Shown: positions 1 to 7,130, counted from the first letter of the stretch. The stretch is 64,000 nt of DNA from Perlucidibaca wandonensis (GCF_042677145.1 NZ_JBHTIT010000001.1:434001-498000); one strand, 5' to 3'. Notes: generated by a model from the sequence alone, not told the origin. Numbers and translations are program-made.

Positions 1-154
1 TGCGTTCGGTAGTCAGTCCGCATACTCCTTCGACGGAGTCCTTTCAAACAGTTTGATTTTCGGTTCGGCCATTTGTGGCGCGACGTATCTGTGTTTTGGG
101 CAGAAGGGACGCAACCGTCGGAAAGCAAGCAGTGAAATTTTGGAGGAATAAATT

Positions 155-562
155 ATGAAGCTAGCAGGTGGTTGTCATTGTGGTGCGGTGCGTTACGAAG
201 TTGAAGGAGAGCCTTACACGCATGCGCTATGCCATTGCTCGGATTGTCGGCGTCATGCTGGCGCGCCGATGGTTGGATGGACCATGTACCCCCAAGAAGC
301 CCTGAAGGTCATCAAGGGCGTTCCAAAAATTTACAAATCTTCTGAGAATGCGCGCCGACAATTTTGCTCAGATTGCGGAACAGGGCTCTTTTACTCGAAT
401 GCTAAAACTCTTCCCGATCTTATAGACATTCAGAGTGGGACATATGATTCGCCGGACGAGATTCCAGCGCGTGTACATATTCAGATTGCGGAAAGAGTTC
501 AATGGATGGCGAGTGCTCACGAGCTTCCTGAATTCGATCGATACCCTCCAATGGAGGGGTAA
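155..562 (+). CDS. GFA-family (glutathione-dependent formaldehyde-activating enzyme-like) zinc protein
   Basis: This 135-residue protein has the full cysteine pattern of the GFA (Mss4-like) fold: GGCHCGAVRY near residue 6, CHCSDCRR near 26 and FCSDCGTG near 71. These cysteines normally bind structural and catalytic zinc. Founding members add glutathione to formaldehyde, but most family members have no proven substrate, so only the fold can be assigned. The ATG follows a clear GGAGG at 142-146. The stop codon lies 2 bp before the left inverted repeat of an IS6 element, so this gene marks the left flank of the insertion array. Nothing looks truncated. Confidence 0.85.
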   Translation: MKLAGGCHCGAVRYEVEGEPYTHALCHCSDCRRHAGAPMVGWTMYPQEALKVIKGVPKIYKSSENARRQFCSDCGTGLFYSNAKTLPDLIDIQSGTYDSPDEIPARVHIQIAERVQWMASAHELPEFDRYPPMEG

Positions 563-564
563 GC

Positions 565-1341
565 GGGCACTGACAAGTTAACTCGCTGCTTGAGATAATT
601 TGCCCATGAGTACATACAAACGGCATCGATTTGACCCCAGTATCATCAGCTACGCAGTCTGGATCTACTACCGATTCAACCTGAGCTTCCGTGACATCGA
701 GGATTTACTGGCAGAGAAGGGCATCTCTGTCAGTTATGAGGCGATCCGATTGTGGTGTATCAAATTCGGTCCTGCCTATGCTCGCAAGCTCAAGCATAAG
801 CACGGCGGATTCGGCGATACGTTTTATCTTGATGAGGTATTTATCAAGATAAACGGAAAACAACACTACTTGTGGCGAGCCGTTGATCAAGATGGCGAAG
901 TGGTCGATGTCTATGTTCAGAGTCGCCGTAATGGTGCAGCGGCTAGGCAATTCTTTAAGCGCTTGTTACGCAGCAATGGCGGTCCGCCACGAACGATAGT
1001 CACTGATAAATTGGCAAGTTATAGGGTTGCTCAACGCGAACTAATGCCTTTCGCTCATCATGACACTAGTAAGTACGCCAACAATAGGGCTGAACAATCG
1101 CATGAGTCGACGCGATTAAGAGAGCGAGGAATGCGACGGTTCAAGTCTCCGAACCAGGCCCAACTATTTCTAACGAATCATGCTGCAGTATCTAACTTAT
1201 TTAATCTAGGCAGGCACCTAACTTCAGCAGGCCATTATCGCCGGAGCAGGACAGCTGCGTTTGCAACGTGGAGATCGGTGGTTGCGTAAAAGGCGGTAGG
1301 GTCAAATCTTGCTAAGCTTAAAAGTTAACTTGTCAGTACCC
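565..1341 (+). mobile_element. IS6-family insertion sequence, copy 1 (intact)
   Basis: The element is bounded by GGGCACTGACAAGTTAAC (565-582) and GTTAACTTGTCAGTACCC (1324-1341), inverted repeats matching at 17 of 18 positions. The 777-bp length and single transposase fit the IS6/IS26 family. I see no 8-bp target duplication: the right flank runs directly into a second copy of the same element after 3 bp. IS6 elements commonly form such arrays by targeted or replicative joining. Confidence 0.9.
606..1289 (+). CDS. IS6-family transposase
   Basis: This DDE transposase has 227 residues counted from the ATG at 606, which matches the family start MSTYKRHRF; a TTG at 600 is also in frame but less likely. 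An N-terminal helix-turn-helix (RDIEDLLAEKGISVSYEAIR) is followed by the catalytic D of DEVFIKINGKQHYLWRAVD, the second D in IVTDKLASY and the E in NNRAEQSHE. The C-terminal RRFKSPNQAQLFL block is present. The reading frame is complete, so the copy may be active and could act on the defective copies next to it. Confidence 0.93.
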   Translation: MSTYKRHRFDPSIISYAVWIYYRFNLSFRDIEDLLAEKGISVSYEAIRLWCIKFGPAYARKLKHKHGGFGDTFYLDEVFIKINGKQHYLWRAVDQDGEVVDVYVQSRRNGAAARQFFKRLLRSNGGPPRTIVTDKLASYRVAQRELMPFAHHDTSKYANNRAEQSHESTRLRERGMRRFKSPNQAQLFLTNHAAVSNLFNLGRHLTSAGHYRRSRTAAFATWRSVVA

Positions 1342-1362
1342 GCTGGTACTGACAAGTTAACT
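1323..1362. repeat. Near-perfect palindrome at the junction of two IS6 ends
   Basis: The right end of copy 1 and the left end of copy 2 face each other across CGCT. AGTTAACTTGTCAGTACC (1323-1340) is the exact reverse complement of GGTACTGACAAGTTAACT (1345-1362), giving an 18-bp stem with a 4-nt loop. This is direct sequence evidence of back-to-back elements. Confidence 0.9.
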
Positions 1363-1865
1363 CGTGGGTTGAGATAATTTGGTCATGAGTACCTACAGAC
1401 GACACCGTTTTCATCCCAGCATCATTAGCTATGCAGTCTGGATCTACTATCGATTCAACATGAGCTTTCGTGACATCGAAGATTTGCTGGCAGAGAAGGG
1501 CATCTCTGTCAGTTATGAGTCGATCCGATTGTGGTGTATCAAGTTTGGGCCTAGCTATGCTCGTAAGCTTAAGCAAAGGCATTGCGGATTTGGCGATACG
1601 TTTTATCTTGATGAGGTATTCATCAAGATAAATGGAAAGCAGCACTACTTGTGGCGGGCTGTCGATCAAGATGGCGAAGTGGTCGATGTCTTTGTTCAGA
1701 GTAGGCGCAATGATACGGCGGCAAAGCAGTTCTTTAAGCGCTTGTTGCGCAATCATGGCGGTGAGCCACGAACGATAGTCACTGATAAATTGGCAAGTTA
1801 TAGGGTGGCTCAGCGCGAGTTAATGCCGACTGCTCATCACAATACAGCTAAATACGCTAACAACA
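1345..1865 (+). mobile_element. IS6-family element, copy 2 (3' end lost)
   Basis: The left inverted repeat GGTACTGACAAGTTAACT and the first two thirds of the transposase gene are closely similar to copy 1. At about 1866 the sequence switches to the left end of a third copy, so the right third and right inverted repeat are missing. Confidence 0.85.
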
Positions 1866-1882
1866 GGGTACTGGCAAGTTAA
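1385..1882 (+). pseudogene. Truncated IS6 transposase
   Basis: The frame from ATG 1385 (MSTYRRHRF) parallels the copy 1 transposase through both catalytic aspartates (DEVFIKI, IVTDKLASY) up to KYANNR. It then reads into the next element and stops after V-L-A-S. The third catalytic residue, the glutamate of the NNRAEQSHE block, and the C-terminus are lost, so the product should be inactive. The cut falls exactly at the left end of copy 3. Confidence 0.88.
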
Positions 1883-2134
1883 TTTGCCAGTTGAGAAATT
1901 TGTTGATGAGTACCGACATACGACATTGCTTTCATCACAGCATCATTAGCTATGCAGTTTTGGTCTACTACGTATTCAATGTGAGCCTTCATGAAACTGA
2001 AGACTTGCTGGTAGGGAAGGGTATCTCTGTCAGTAGTTTTGCTTGTCATTGATCAAGATAGTGAAGTAGTTGATACCGATGTTCATAGTCGCAGTAATGA
2101 TGGCCGGCCGCCTAGATAGTACGGTCACAGTACC
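1866..2134 (+). mobile_element. IS6-family element, copy 3 (internally deleted, decayed)
   Basis: A left end GGGTACTGGCAAGTTAA starts at 1866. From ATG 1906 a 48-residue frame (MSTDIRHCFHHSIISYAV, later EDLLVGKGISVSS) matches the transposase N-terminus and stops at 2052. Downstream bases encode a degraded match to the VDQDGEVVDV block and then fail. The remnant ends in CAGTACC at 2128-2134, a plausible right-end relic. The stop codon of the adjacent TetR gene starts at the very next base. Confidence 0.75.
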
Positions 2135-2755
2135 TTAGCTGCCGCTTAACATTGCTCGGAATAGATCAAGCACCGCCCTTTGCCTTGGTAGCCCATTAAC
2201 GGTGTCCGACTTCTCCAGAAACATCCCGTTCTGACGCATATCTAAATATCCATGCACCACTGACCATAGAGCAATGGCAACCGTATCGCGGTCAAACGCT
2301 GACTCGGGGATAGCTTGTTGAATTTCTTCGCACAACCAATCGTAGATTCGGTCTGTTACTTTAATGATGCTCGGGTCATCGTAGTCAATCAGATCTCTGC
2401 GCCAGAGTAGTTGGTAGCGGTTGGGGTGCTTCAATCCATAACTCAGCATGGCATTGGGAATGACTTCAACTCTCTCCGCGTTGCTCAGACCTGAGTTGCC
2501 TAATTGTTTTTCAATATCCACAAGAATGCTTTGAAACTGTTGAATCGCGATCGTGGTTAAGAGTGATTGCCGATCCTTGTAGTGATTCACTGGTGCTGCA
2601 TGGGACACGCCTACCTCGCGAGCAACGGCTCGAATGGTGACAGCTGAGATTCCATTCGCGTCGAGAAGCGAAAGGGCGGTGTCGTGAAGCGCCTCTTTCA
2701 GGTTGCGATGATGAAAAGGTTTGTCTTTGGATATGGCCAATGTTGACACCGTCAA
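2135..2755 (-). CDS. TetR/AcrR-family transcriptional regulator
   Basis: This is a 206-residue repressor-type protein with a TetR helix-turn-helix at about residues 20-65: an ALHDTALSLLDANG helix, then VTIRAVAREVGVSHAAPVNHY. The C-terminal ligand domain resembles the WHG-type TetR domains but gives no ligand. It is divergent from a small membrane-protein gene 48 bp away, and the gap holds dyad symmetry. It probably represses itself and that neighbour. The 3' end abuts the copy 3 IS6 remnant without visible damage. Confidence 0.85.
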   Translation of the reverse strand: MTVSTLAISKDKPFHHRNLKEALHDTALSLLDANGISAVTIRAVAREVGVSHAAPVNHYKDRQSLLTTIAIQQFQSILVDIEKQLGNSGLSNAERVEVIPNAMLSYGLKHPNRYQLLWRRDLIDYDDPSIIKVTDRIYDWLCEEIQQAIPESAFDRDTVAIALWSVVHGYLDMRQNGMFLEKSDTVNGLPRQRAVLDLFRAMLSGS

Positions 2756-2766
2756 TTAATTGTTTG

Positions 2767-2789
2767 ATATTGTCAGTGTCAATATTGAC
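2767..2789. promoter_or_regulatory. Candidate TetR operator in the divergent gap
   Basis: GTCAATATTGAC (2778-2789) is a perfect 12-bp palindrome, and an overlapping ATATTG/CAATAT dyad spans 2767-2785. It lies between the divergent TetR and membrane-protein genes, where an autoregulating TetR protein normally binds. Binding is inferred. Confidence 0.5.
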
Positions 2790-2803
2790 TGAAAAGGCTC
2801 AAA

Positions 2804-3202
2804 ATGAACAGACTAACCATCGTAGCGGTCACGATGCATGCCATTGTATTCGCACTTTTGATACCCGTACTTGAGCTAAACAGCAGCCACCTTACTAATC
2901 CGCTATGGCCATCACACGCGAGGCTTCACGAAGCGTGGCAGCTATTAACCAACGCAGGGATAGCGATTCTTGCACTGACTCTTGCATTACGCCGCAGAGA
3001 CTCTTGGGTTGCCATTACTCTTTGTCTAATAACCGGGGTTTCATTTCTAGTTGCATGGGCAGCATCCAATAGCTACGGTGGTTCGATGCTGCATTCGGAT
3101 GGCACGCAAATGGCCATATTTGGTATCAACGTGGCAGTTCTTGTGGTGGGGGCACTTACTTTGCTGCTTGTAGTGAGTGCATTTCGAGAGCGCTCAAAGT
3201 GA
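2804..3202 (+). CDS. Small integral membrane protein of unknown function
   Basis: The protein has 132 residues and about four hydrophobic segments (near residues 5-25, 45-62, 70-87 and 100-124) separated by short loops; the first loop carries SSHLTNPLWPSHARLHEAW. I do not recognise a catalytic motif. The divergent TetR gene and the shared dyad suggest an inducible membrane function, but the sequence does not say which. It ends with a basic tail (RERSK). Confidence 0.7.
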   Translation: MNRLTIVAVTMHAIVFALLIPVLELNSSHLTNPLWPSHARLHEAWQLLTNAGIAILALTLALRRRDSWVAITLCLITGVSFLVAWAASNSYGGSMLHSDGTQMAIFGINVAVLVVGALTLLLVVSAFRERSK

Positions 3203-3357
3203 CAAACATTCAGGGTCACTTGATAGTATGAAGCTTAGATTCTTTCACGCTGGGTCTACGGCATTTGTAGCGAATAGCGAGGCTAGAAGTTGATACGGAC
3301 CTATTCCATTAGACATCTTCTTACCTCACAATTCGTGAGTAATAGAGATAGTTATGG

Positions 3358-3376
3358 AAGTTAGTTTGTCAGTCCC
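3358..3376 (+). repeat. Solo IS6-type right end
   Basis: AAGTTAGTTTGTCAGTCCC matches the right end of copy 1 (AAGTTAACTTGTCAGTACCC) except for two substitutions and one missing base. No transposase sequence is recognisable to its left. It ends exactly one base before the stop codon of the antitoxin-like gene. Confidence 0.6.
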
Positions 3377-3808
3377 TTAATGCTTGCATGCGTGTTCAAG
3401 ATATGACTTGACTCTCAGCAAGCCTGCAAAACGGTATGCCAGCATCACCGATAATGGGCTCTGGCCATCAAACGCACGATTAGGACAGCTCACCCAGGTG
3501 TAGGCAAGGTCGTGATCATGTGGATACAGAGTGCGTAGGCATTTGTGGATCGCTAGGAGATGACCAATTCGATCGAGTAAGTCGGGCGAGTTCGGTACTG
3601 CTTTTGTGCCGAGCAAATACGTATCTATAGTTTTGCTTTTTGGCGATAAACCCAAAAGTGCCGATTGCGTATTGGTATCAATGCTCCAAAGCCGAAATAG
3701 CTGAAGAATCATTGCAGTCAGTCGCAGACGACTATCTTTGCTTGGGATTGATAGCTCTCCGAAGTCTTTAGTGACTTGTAGCTCGGTGTCGTTTAGACGG
3801 TTAAGCAC
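3377..3808 (-). CDS. Orphan Xre/MbcA/ParS-type antitoxin-like protein (DUF2384)
   Basis: This 143-residue protein has a C-terminal block, WVSCPNRAFDGQSPLSVML then GLLRVKSYLE, typical of the MbcA/ParS toxin-binding (DUF2384) domain. In this family AF-G-PL and a final V--YL sequence seat the toxin. The N-terminal half (RLTAMILQLFRLW, SALLGLSPKSKTIDTYLLG) looks like the family's Xre-like helical region. Such antitoxins normally sit next to a RES-domain NAD-degrading toxin; none is visible on either side. The gene lies between two IS6 end fragments, so a toxin may have been lost or the gene may have moved alone. Confidence 0.68.
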   Translation of the reverse strand: MLNRLNDTELQVTKDFGELSIPSKDSRLRLTAMILQLFRLWSIDTNTQSALLGLSPKSKTIDTYLLGTKAVPNSPDLLDRIGHLLAIHKCLRTLYPHDHDLAYTWVSCPNRAFDGQSPLSVMLAYRFAGLLRVKSYLEHACKH

Positions 3809-3830
3809 GAAAGGACTCCTGTGTTTAATT

Positions 3831-3864
3831 GTGCTGACAAGTTAAGTCGCTGCTTGTGATAATT
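3831..3864 (+). repeat. Solo IS6-type left end
   Basis: This 34-bp stretch matches the first part of copy 1 (about 569-600): it has TGACAAGTTAA, then TCGCTGCTTG and GATAATT with only a few changes. No transposase coding sequence follows; the stop codon of the SRAP-like gene overlaps its right edge. Confidence 0.65.
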
Positions 3865-4267
3865 AGTTAGGTCCAATGACTCGTGGCCATCTAGGTTGTA
3901 CATGTTGAAACTCGGCAGGTGTCTCGACCGTAACAACATAAATGCGTTGTTCGCCTTGCCATGTTGCTACTAGGCCTTGCAGTACTAGCTCAGGCTCAGT
4001 CTTTACCCAGTAGGGTTTGTTCTTAGCATCTCGCTCCATGTAACGATCCATGGGGATTTTCACAGCCTTAGGTTGGTAGCGATCCCACTTGCCCATTTTG
4101 ATGGACTCAAGCCGAGCGCAAGGACCTTGATAGAACGGGCTTTCAATGCCATGCCGAGCACCCCAGCGAAGCCACGACAAGTCCCCGTTCTTTAACTGAA
4201 CTGGCAGCCGCACTTCTGGGTCAGACCACAGATGCATTTCACCTTGGTATTCAATTCCGCTACACAT
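3863..4267 (-). CDS. Short SRAP/HMCES(YedK)-like protein in an SOS mutagenesis cassette
   Basis: The 134-residue protein begins Met-Cys, like SRAP-family (YedK/HMCES) proteins whose processed Cys2 crosslinks to abasic sites in single-stranded DNA. By eye it aligns with YedK: WGARHGIESPFYQGPCARLES against the WGYAPGW...NARVET block, then IPMDRYME against the ADGWFEW block (Glu78), NKPYWV against QPFFIY, IYVVTVETP against FLIVTAAAD, and HVQPRWPRVI against IHDRRPLVL. The usual Asn is Cys50 and the usual His is Gln124. It is shorter than YedK (about 220 residues). The start overlaps the upstream stop by 8 bp, the last step of a umuD-umuC cassette. Function as a DNA-lesion protein is inferred. Confidence 0.6.
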   Translation of the reverse strand: MCSGIEYQGEMHLWSDPEVRLPVQLKNGDLSWLRWGARHGIESPFYQGPCARLESIKMGKWDRYQPKAVKIPMDRYMERDAKNKPYWVKTEPELVLQGLVATWQGEQRIYVVTVETPAEFQHVQPRWPRVIGPN

Positions 4268-4631
4268 TGTCGCCGATCAGTTGCTTTGAGGCTTTACTGG
4301 CAATGATCGAGCGTACTGCTACGAGCGCTTGCGCTAAATTTGGTGCGGTACTGACGGTCTCATATGCCTGCCAGTTGCTCTCATCGCTTAGTACATACAA
4401 AGCCCAGGCTTCGGGCTCTTCCAGATGCACGACTTTGACTAAGGGCGTTGAGGTCACGACATCGCTATTCTCGTGCGGCTCTTGCTGCTCAATGATGAAT
4501 AGCTCTTCACCCAGGCGATAGCTGAAGTCATGGTTTTTACGCGCACTGGGTTGCGGGCGAATGTCAGCCATCAGCATGTCTAGGTGATCTTTAACACGGG
4601 CCTGTAGTCGAGAGTCCATCATTTGCCACAC
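4260..4631 (-). CDS. DUF3024-like small protein of the umuDC cassette
   Basis: This 123-residue soluble protein follows umuC with a gap of about 42 bp and overlaps the next gene. The pattern DFSYRLGEELFIIEQQEP, then PLVKVVHLEEPEAWALYVL and SNWQAYETVSTAPNLAQAL resembles the DUF3024 layout (DLGYRIEG..., W-V-W..., W--Y-P...). That match is from memory and moderate. No catalytic residues are known for the family. Its place between umuC and the SRAP-like gene suggests co-expression during DNA damage. Confidence 0.55.
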   Translation of the reverse strand: MWQMMDSRLQARVKDHLDMLMADIRPQPSARKNHDFSYRLGEELFIIEQQEPHENSDVVTSTPLVKVVHLEEPEAWALYVLSDESNWQAYETVSTAPNLAQALVAVRSIIASKASKQLIGDNV

Positions 4632-4673
4632 TCCGTATGGGCTCGGTTGATCAGTATAAGTAGTTTCATTTTC

Positions 4674-5942
4674 TCAGGCATAGGCAACTGGAAGTTCCTC
4701 CCAGCACGTGGTGTAGCGGGGCGATCTATTTTCAGCCCGCATATGCCAGGCTGCACTGAGCTGTGTGCTCGCCATGTGCAATGTACCTGATCCTTGGCGC
4801 TTATTGATGCTATCCAGTAGCCCCATCAGACGAAGTCGCTTTGGATCATCTACAGAGGCAAAGAGATCGGTCTGTAAGGCGTTCATCGGATGTATTTCGC
4901 CGAGCATGACGCCGCATTTGTGATACCGAAAGCCAGGAATAAAGCCTTTGCGCAAAGCAGCCATTGCCGCCTTCATCAATACGGCGGTATCAGCTGTTGG
5001 ATGAGGCAGCGGCATGAGGATGGTCTTGCGATATTGAGGATCTTGTTCTCGAAAGGGGTTGGTTCGAATCATCACATAGACATGAGCACACACAGACTCT
5101 TGCAGTCTTAGCTTTTCAGCCGCACGACTAATGTGATGTGAGAGTGCGGCTTTGACCGTTTGATAGTCTGTGGTGACGCCAGCAAAGGAGCGTGATGCAA
5201 TGATTTGCTGCTTAGGCGCAGCAATATCATCAAAGCTAATGCACGCCTCTCCGCGCAGCTCACGCACGGTCTTTGCTAACACCACGCCATAGCGTGCATG
5301 AATAGCCTTGGCATCACAGCGTGAAAGATCCAACACGGTCTCAATACCGTCAGCTGTTAAGCGCTTACTAAGCTGGCGTCCGACGCCCCAGATTTCATTG
5401 ACCGGGTAGTACGCCATTAGCTGCTCAAACTCAATCTTTGGTGCATCGCTTACGGAAAACACACCGCCATACTCGGGGTGCTTCTTAGCAATGTGGTTGG
5501 CAAACTTTGCCAGTGTCTTGCTCGGCCCAATACCAACACCGCAGGTGACTTTGATGTGCTGCTGTAAGGTCTGGCGTATCTCATATCCCAGCACTGTGGC
5601 ATCACTAAAGCCATCGAGCTTTAAAAACGACTCATCGATGGAGTAGCTTTCTACGTCAGGACAGAGCTTCTGCAAGATCGCCAACATGCGCGAACTCATG
5701 TCGCCATAGAGTGCGTAGTTCGAACTCTTAATCACCACGCCATGATTGGCGCAAAATCCCTTCCACTGATGCATCGGCGCACCCATGGGAATGCCGAGTT
5801 CTTTGGCTTCTGCTGATCTAGCCACAATGCAGCCATCGTTATTCGACAGCACCACTAACGGCACATCTGCCAAAGAGGGATCAAAGACCTTCTCACAGGT
5901 GGCGTAGAAGTTATTGGCATCAACTAAGGCATAGATGGTCAT
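4674..5942 (-). CDS. umuC: DNA polymerase V catalytic subunit (Y-family)
   Basis: A 422-residue Y-family translesion polymerase, full length for UmuC. It starts MTIYALVDANNFYATCEKVF, carrying the first catalytic Asp (residue 8). YSIDESFLKL (residues about 101-110) carries the catalytic Asp-Glu pair, and CGVGIGPSKTLAKFANHIAK is the palm/thumb signature. The C-terminus has the DUF4113-like tail ending near RYTTCWEELPVAYA. It starts 1 bp after the umuD stop, the classic umuDC order. With processed UmuD it should copy past DNA lesions and raise mutation. It sits in an accessory region with two extra small genes downstream. Confidence 0.95.
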   Translation of the reverse strand: MTIYALVDANNFYATCEKVFDPSLADVPLVVLSNNDGCIVARSAEAKELGIPMGAPMHQWKGFCANHGVVIKSSNYALYGDMSSRMLAILQKLCPDVESYSIDESFLKLDGFSDATVLGYEIRQTLQQHIKVTCGVGIGPSKTLAKFANHIAKKHPEYGGVFSVSDAPKIEFEQLMAYYPVNEIWGVGRQLSKRLTADGIETVLDLSRCDAKAIHARYGVVLAKTVRELRGEACISFDDIAAPKQQIIASRSFAGVTTDYQTVKAALSHHISRAAEKLRLQESVCAHVYVMIRTNPFREQDPQYRKTILMPLPHPTADTAVLMKAAMAALRKGFIPGFRYHKCGVMLGEIHPMNALQTDLFASVDDPKRLRLMGLLDSINKRQGSGTLHMASTQLSAAWHMRAENRSPRYTTCWEELPVAYA

Positions 5943-5943
5943 A

Positions 5944-6393
5944 TCAGCGCCGTGGACGCTTTAGCGTCGCGTGTTCAACGATATGACTCGTGACCACACC
6001 AAAGATTTGCAGTTCTTCAGTCGGATGCAGCACAGGATAGGGATGGCGCTCATTCTCTGCATGAAGTTCATAACGACCTGCGACACGTTTAAGGCGTTTA
6101 ACCGTGAACTGCCCATCAATGCTAGCCACGACGATATCGCCTGATGCCGGAGAACGTGATGCATCGACAATCAGCACCGAGCCATCAACAATGCCGGTAT
6201 CAATCATGGAGTCGCCACTGACTTGAATAAAGAATGTGGCTTCAGGGTTGTGGATGAGACGCTCATGCAGATCGATGGTGTTCTGCACATAGTCAGCGGC
6301 AGGCGAAGGAAAGCCAGCCGGCACTGAGCCTTGCAGTAATGGCAGGCGTGGGTGTGATGAGGAAAGTATGGGTGTGCCAATGATGCTGTTCAT
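5944..6393 (-). CDS. umuD: DNA polymerase V accessory subunit UmuD (S24 autoprotease)
   Basis: The frame is open from 6519 (GTG), but ATG 6393 gives 149 residues, near the family's usual 140, and places the cleavage site as in UmuD: VPAGFPSPAADYV with Ala26-Gly27. The catalytic serine is in SGDSMIDTG and the catalytic lysine in FTVKRLKR. RecA-stimulated self-cleavage makes the form that partners UmuC. No strong ribosome site precedes ATG 6393, and the longer start cannot be excluded. A LexA-like site overlaps this start. Confidence 0.9.
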   Translation of the reverse strand: MNSIIGTPILSSSHPRLPLLQGSVPAGFPSPAADYVQNTIDLHERLIHNPEATFFIQVSGDSMIDTGIVDGSVLIVDASRSPASGDIVVASIDGQFTVKRLKRVAGRYELHAENERHPYPVLHPTEELQIFGVVTSHIVEHATLKRPRR

Positions 6394-6401
6394 AAGGGCA
6401 G
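6386..6401. promoter_or_regulatory. Imperfect LexA-like site over the umuD start
   Basis: CTGT-N8-GCAG differs at one base from CTGT-N8-ACAG, the form seen perfectly in front of lexA in this window (22495-22510). On the minus strand it covers the proposed umuD ATG. A TTGACG -35-like box with a 17-bp spacer and a weak -10 lies just upstream. Overlap with the start codon is unusual, so this may be chance. Confidence 0.35.
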
Positions 6402-6542
6402 TATCTGTTGGAAGGTCTGCGATCGTCAATGGATAATGCACTGCAGACGTAGTGCTGCCATGGACAATAAACGCTTTGCAGGTGTTGCCTTGGCGGATTA
6501 AAACAGAGGAACTCACCACAAGTAGATCAATACTGCCTCGTC

Positions 6543-7130
6543 ATGACTATTAAAGAAGTTCTCAGCGCTATAGCGATAGCGCTCACATTGGCAGCATTCT
6601 TGCCCTATATACGAGACATCGTTCAGGAGAAAATTCAGCCGCATGTGTTCTCATGGGTTATATGGGGCAGTACAACCTGTGTAGTGTTTGGGGCTCAGCT
6701 TCAATCCGGCGGCGGTGCTGGAGCATGGGCCATTGGCGTTTCCGGAACAATCACCATACTGATTGCGGTGCTGGCCTATATAAAGCGAGCAGACATTGCC
6801 ATTACCAAAACAGACTGGTGCTTTTTTACAGCGGCTATGTCGTCTATACCACTGTGGTACTTCACCTCAGATCCCATGTGGGCAGTCATTGTGCTGACGG
6901 CTGTAGATCTTTTGGGGTTCGGGCCAACCATTAGAAAAGCCTACGCAGCACCTAACTCGGAGTCGCTAGCATTTTTTGGCTTATTTGCTGTGAGAAACAG
7001 TATTGTGGTGATGGCGTTGGAAAGGTATTCGGTGGCTACAGTTCTTTTCCCAGCAGCCATTACGGCGGCATGCCTTATGTTGATGCTGCTGATTGTCTAT
7101 CGAAGGCGAGTTTTGGAGGCCGATACATGA
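6543..7130 (+). CDS. PQ-loop/SemiSWEET-like polytopic membrane protein
   Basis: This 195-residue protein has six or seven hydrophobic segments. The N-terminal part (LTLAAFLPYIRDIVQEKIQP then FSWVIWG) looks like a PQ-loop/SWEET-type repeat, and a second, similar half follows (LLGFGPTIRKAYAAPNSES, then LFAVRN). That suggests a duplicated three-helix small-molecule carrier fold, but there is no substrate evidence. The start is only about 150 bp from the likely umuD start on the other strand, so the two may share a control region. It overlaps the next gene by ATGA, so they are probably co-transcribed. Confidence 0.65.
   Translation: MTIKEVLSAIAIALTLAAFLPYIRDIVQEKIQPHVFSWVIWGSTTCVVFGAQLQSGGGAGAWAIGVSGTITILIAVLAYIKRADIAITKTDWCFFTAAMSSIPLWYFTSDPMWAVIVLTAVDLLGFGPTIRKAYAAPNSESLAFFGLFAVRNSIVVMALERYSVATVLFPAAITAACLMLMLLIVYRRRVLEADT

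Noticed and set aside
4267..4521. Plus-strand frame of 84 codons
   Set aside because: It lies wholly opposite the DUF3024-like gene and has no ribosome site; the minus-strand gene explains it.
6394..6519. N-terminal extension of UmuD to the GTG at 6519
   Set aside because: It adds 42 residues not typical of UmuD; ATG 6393 restores family length and cleavage-site position.
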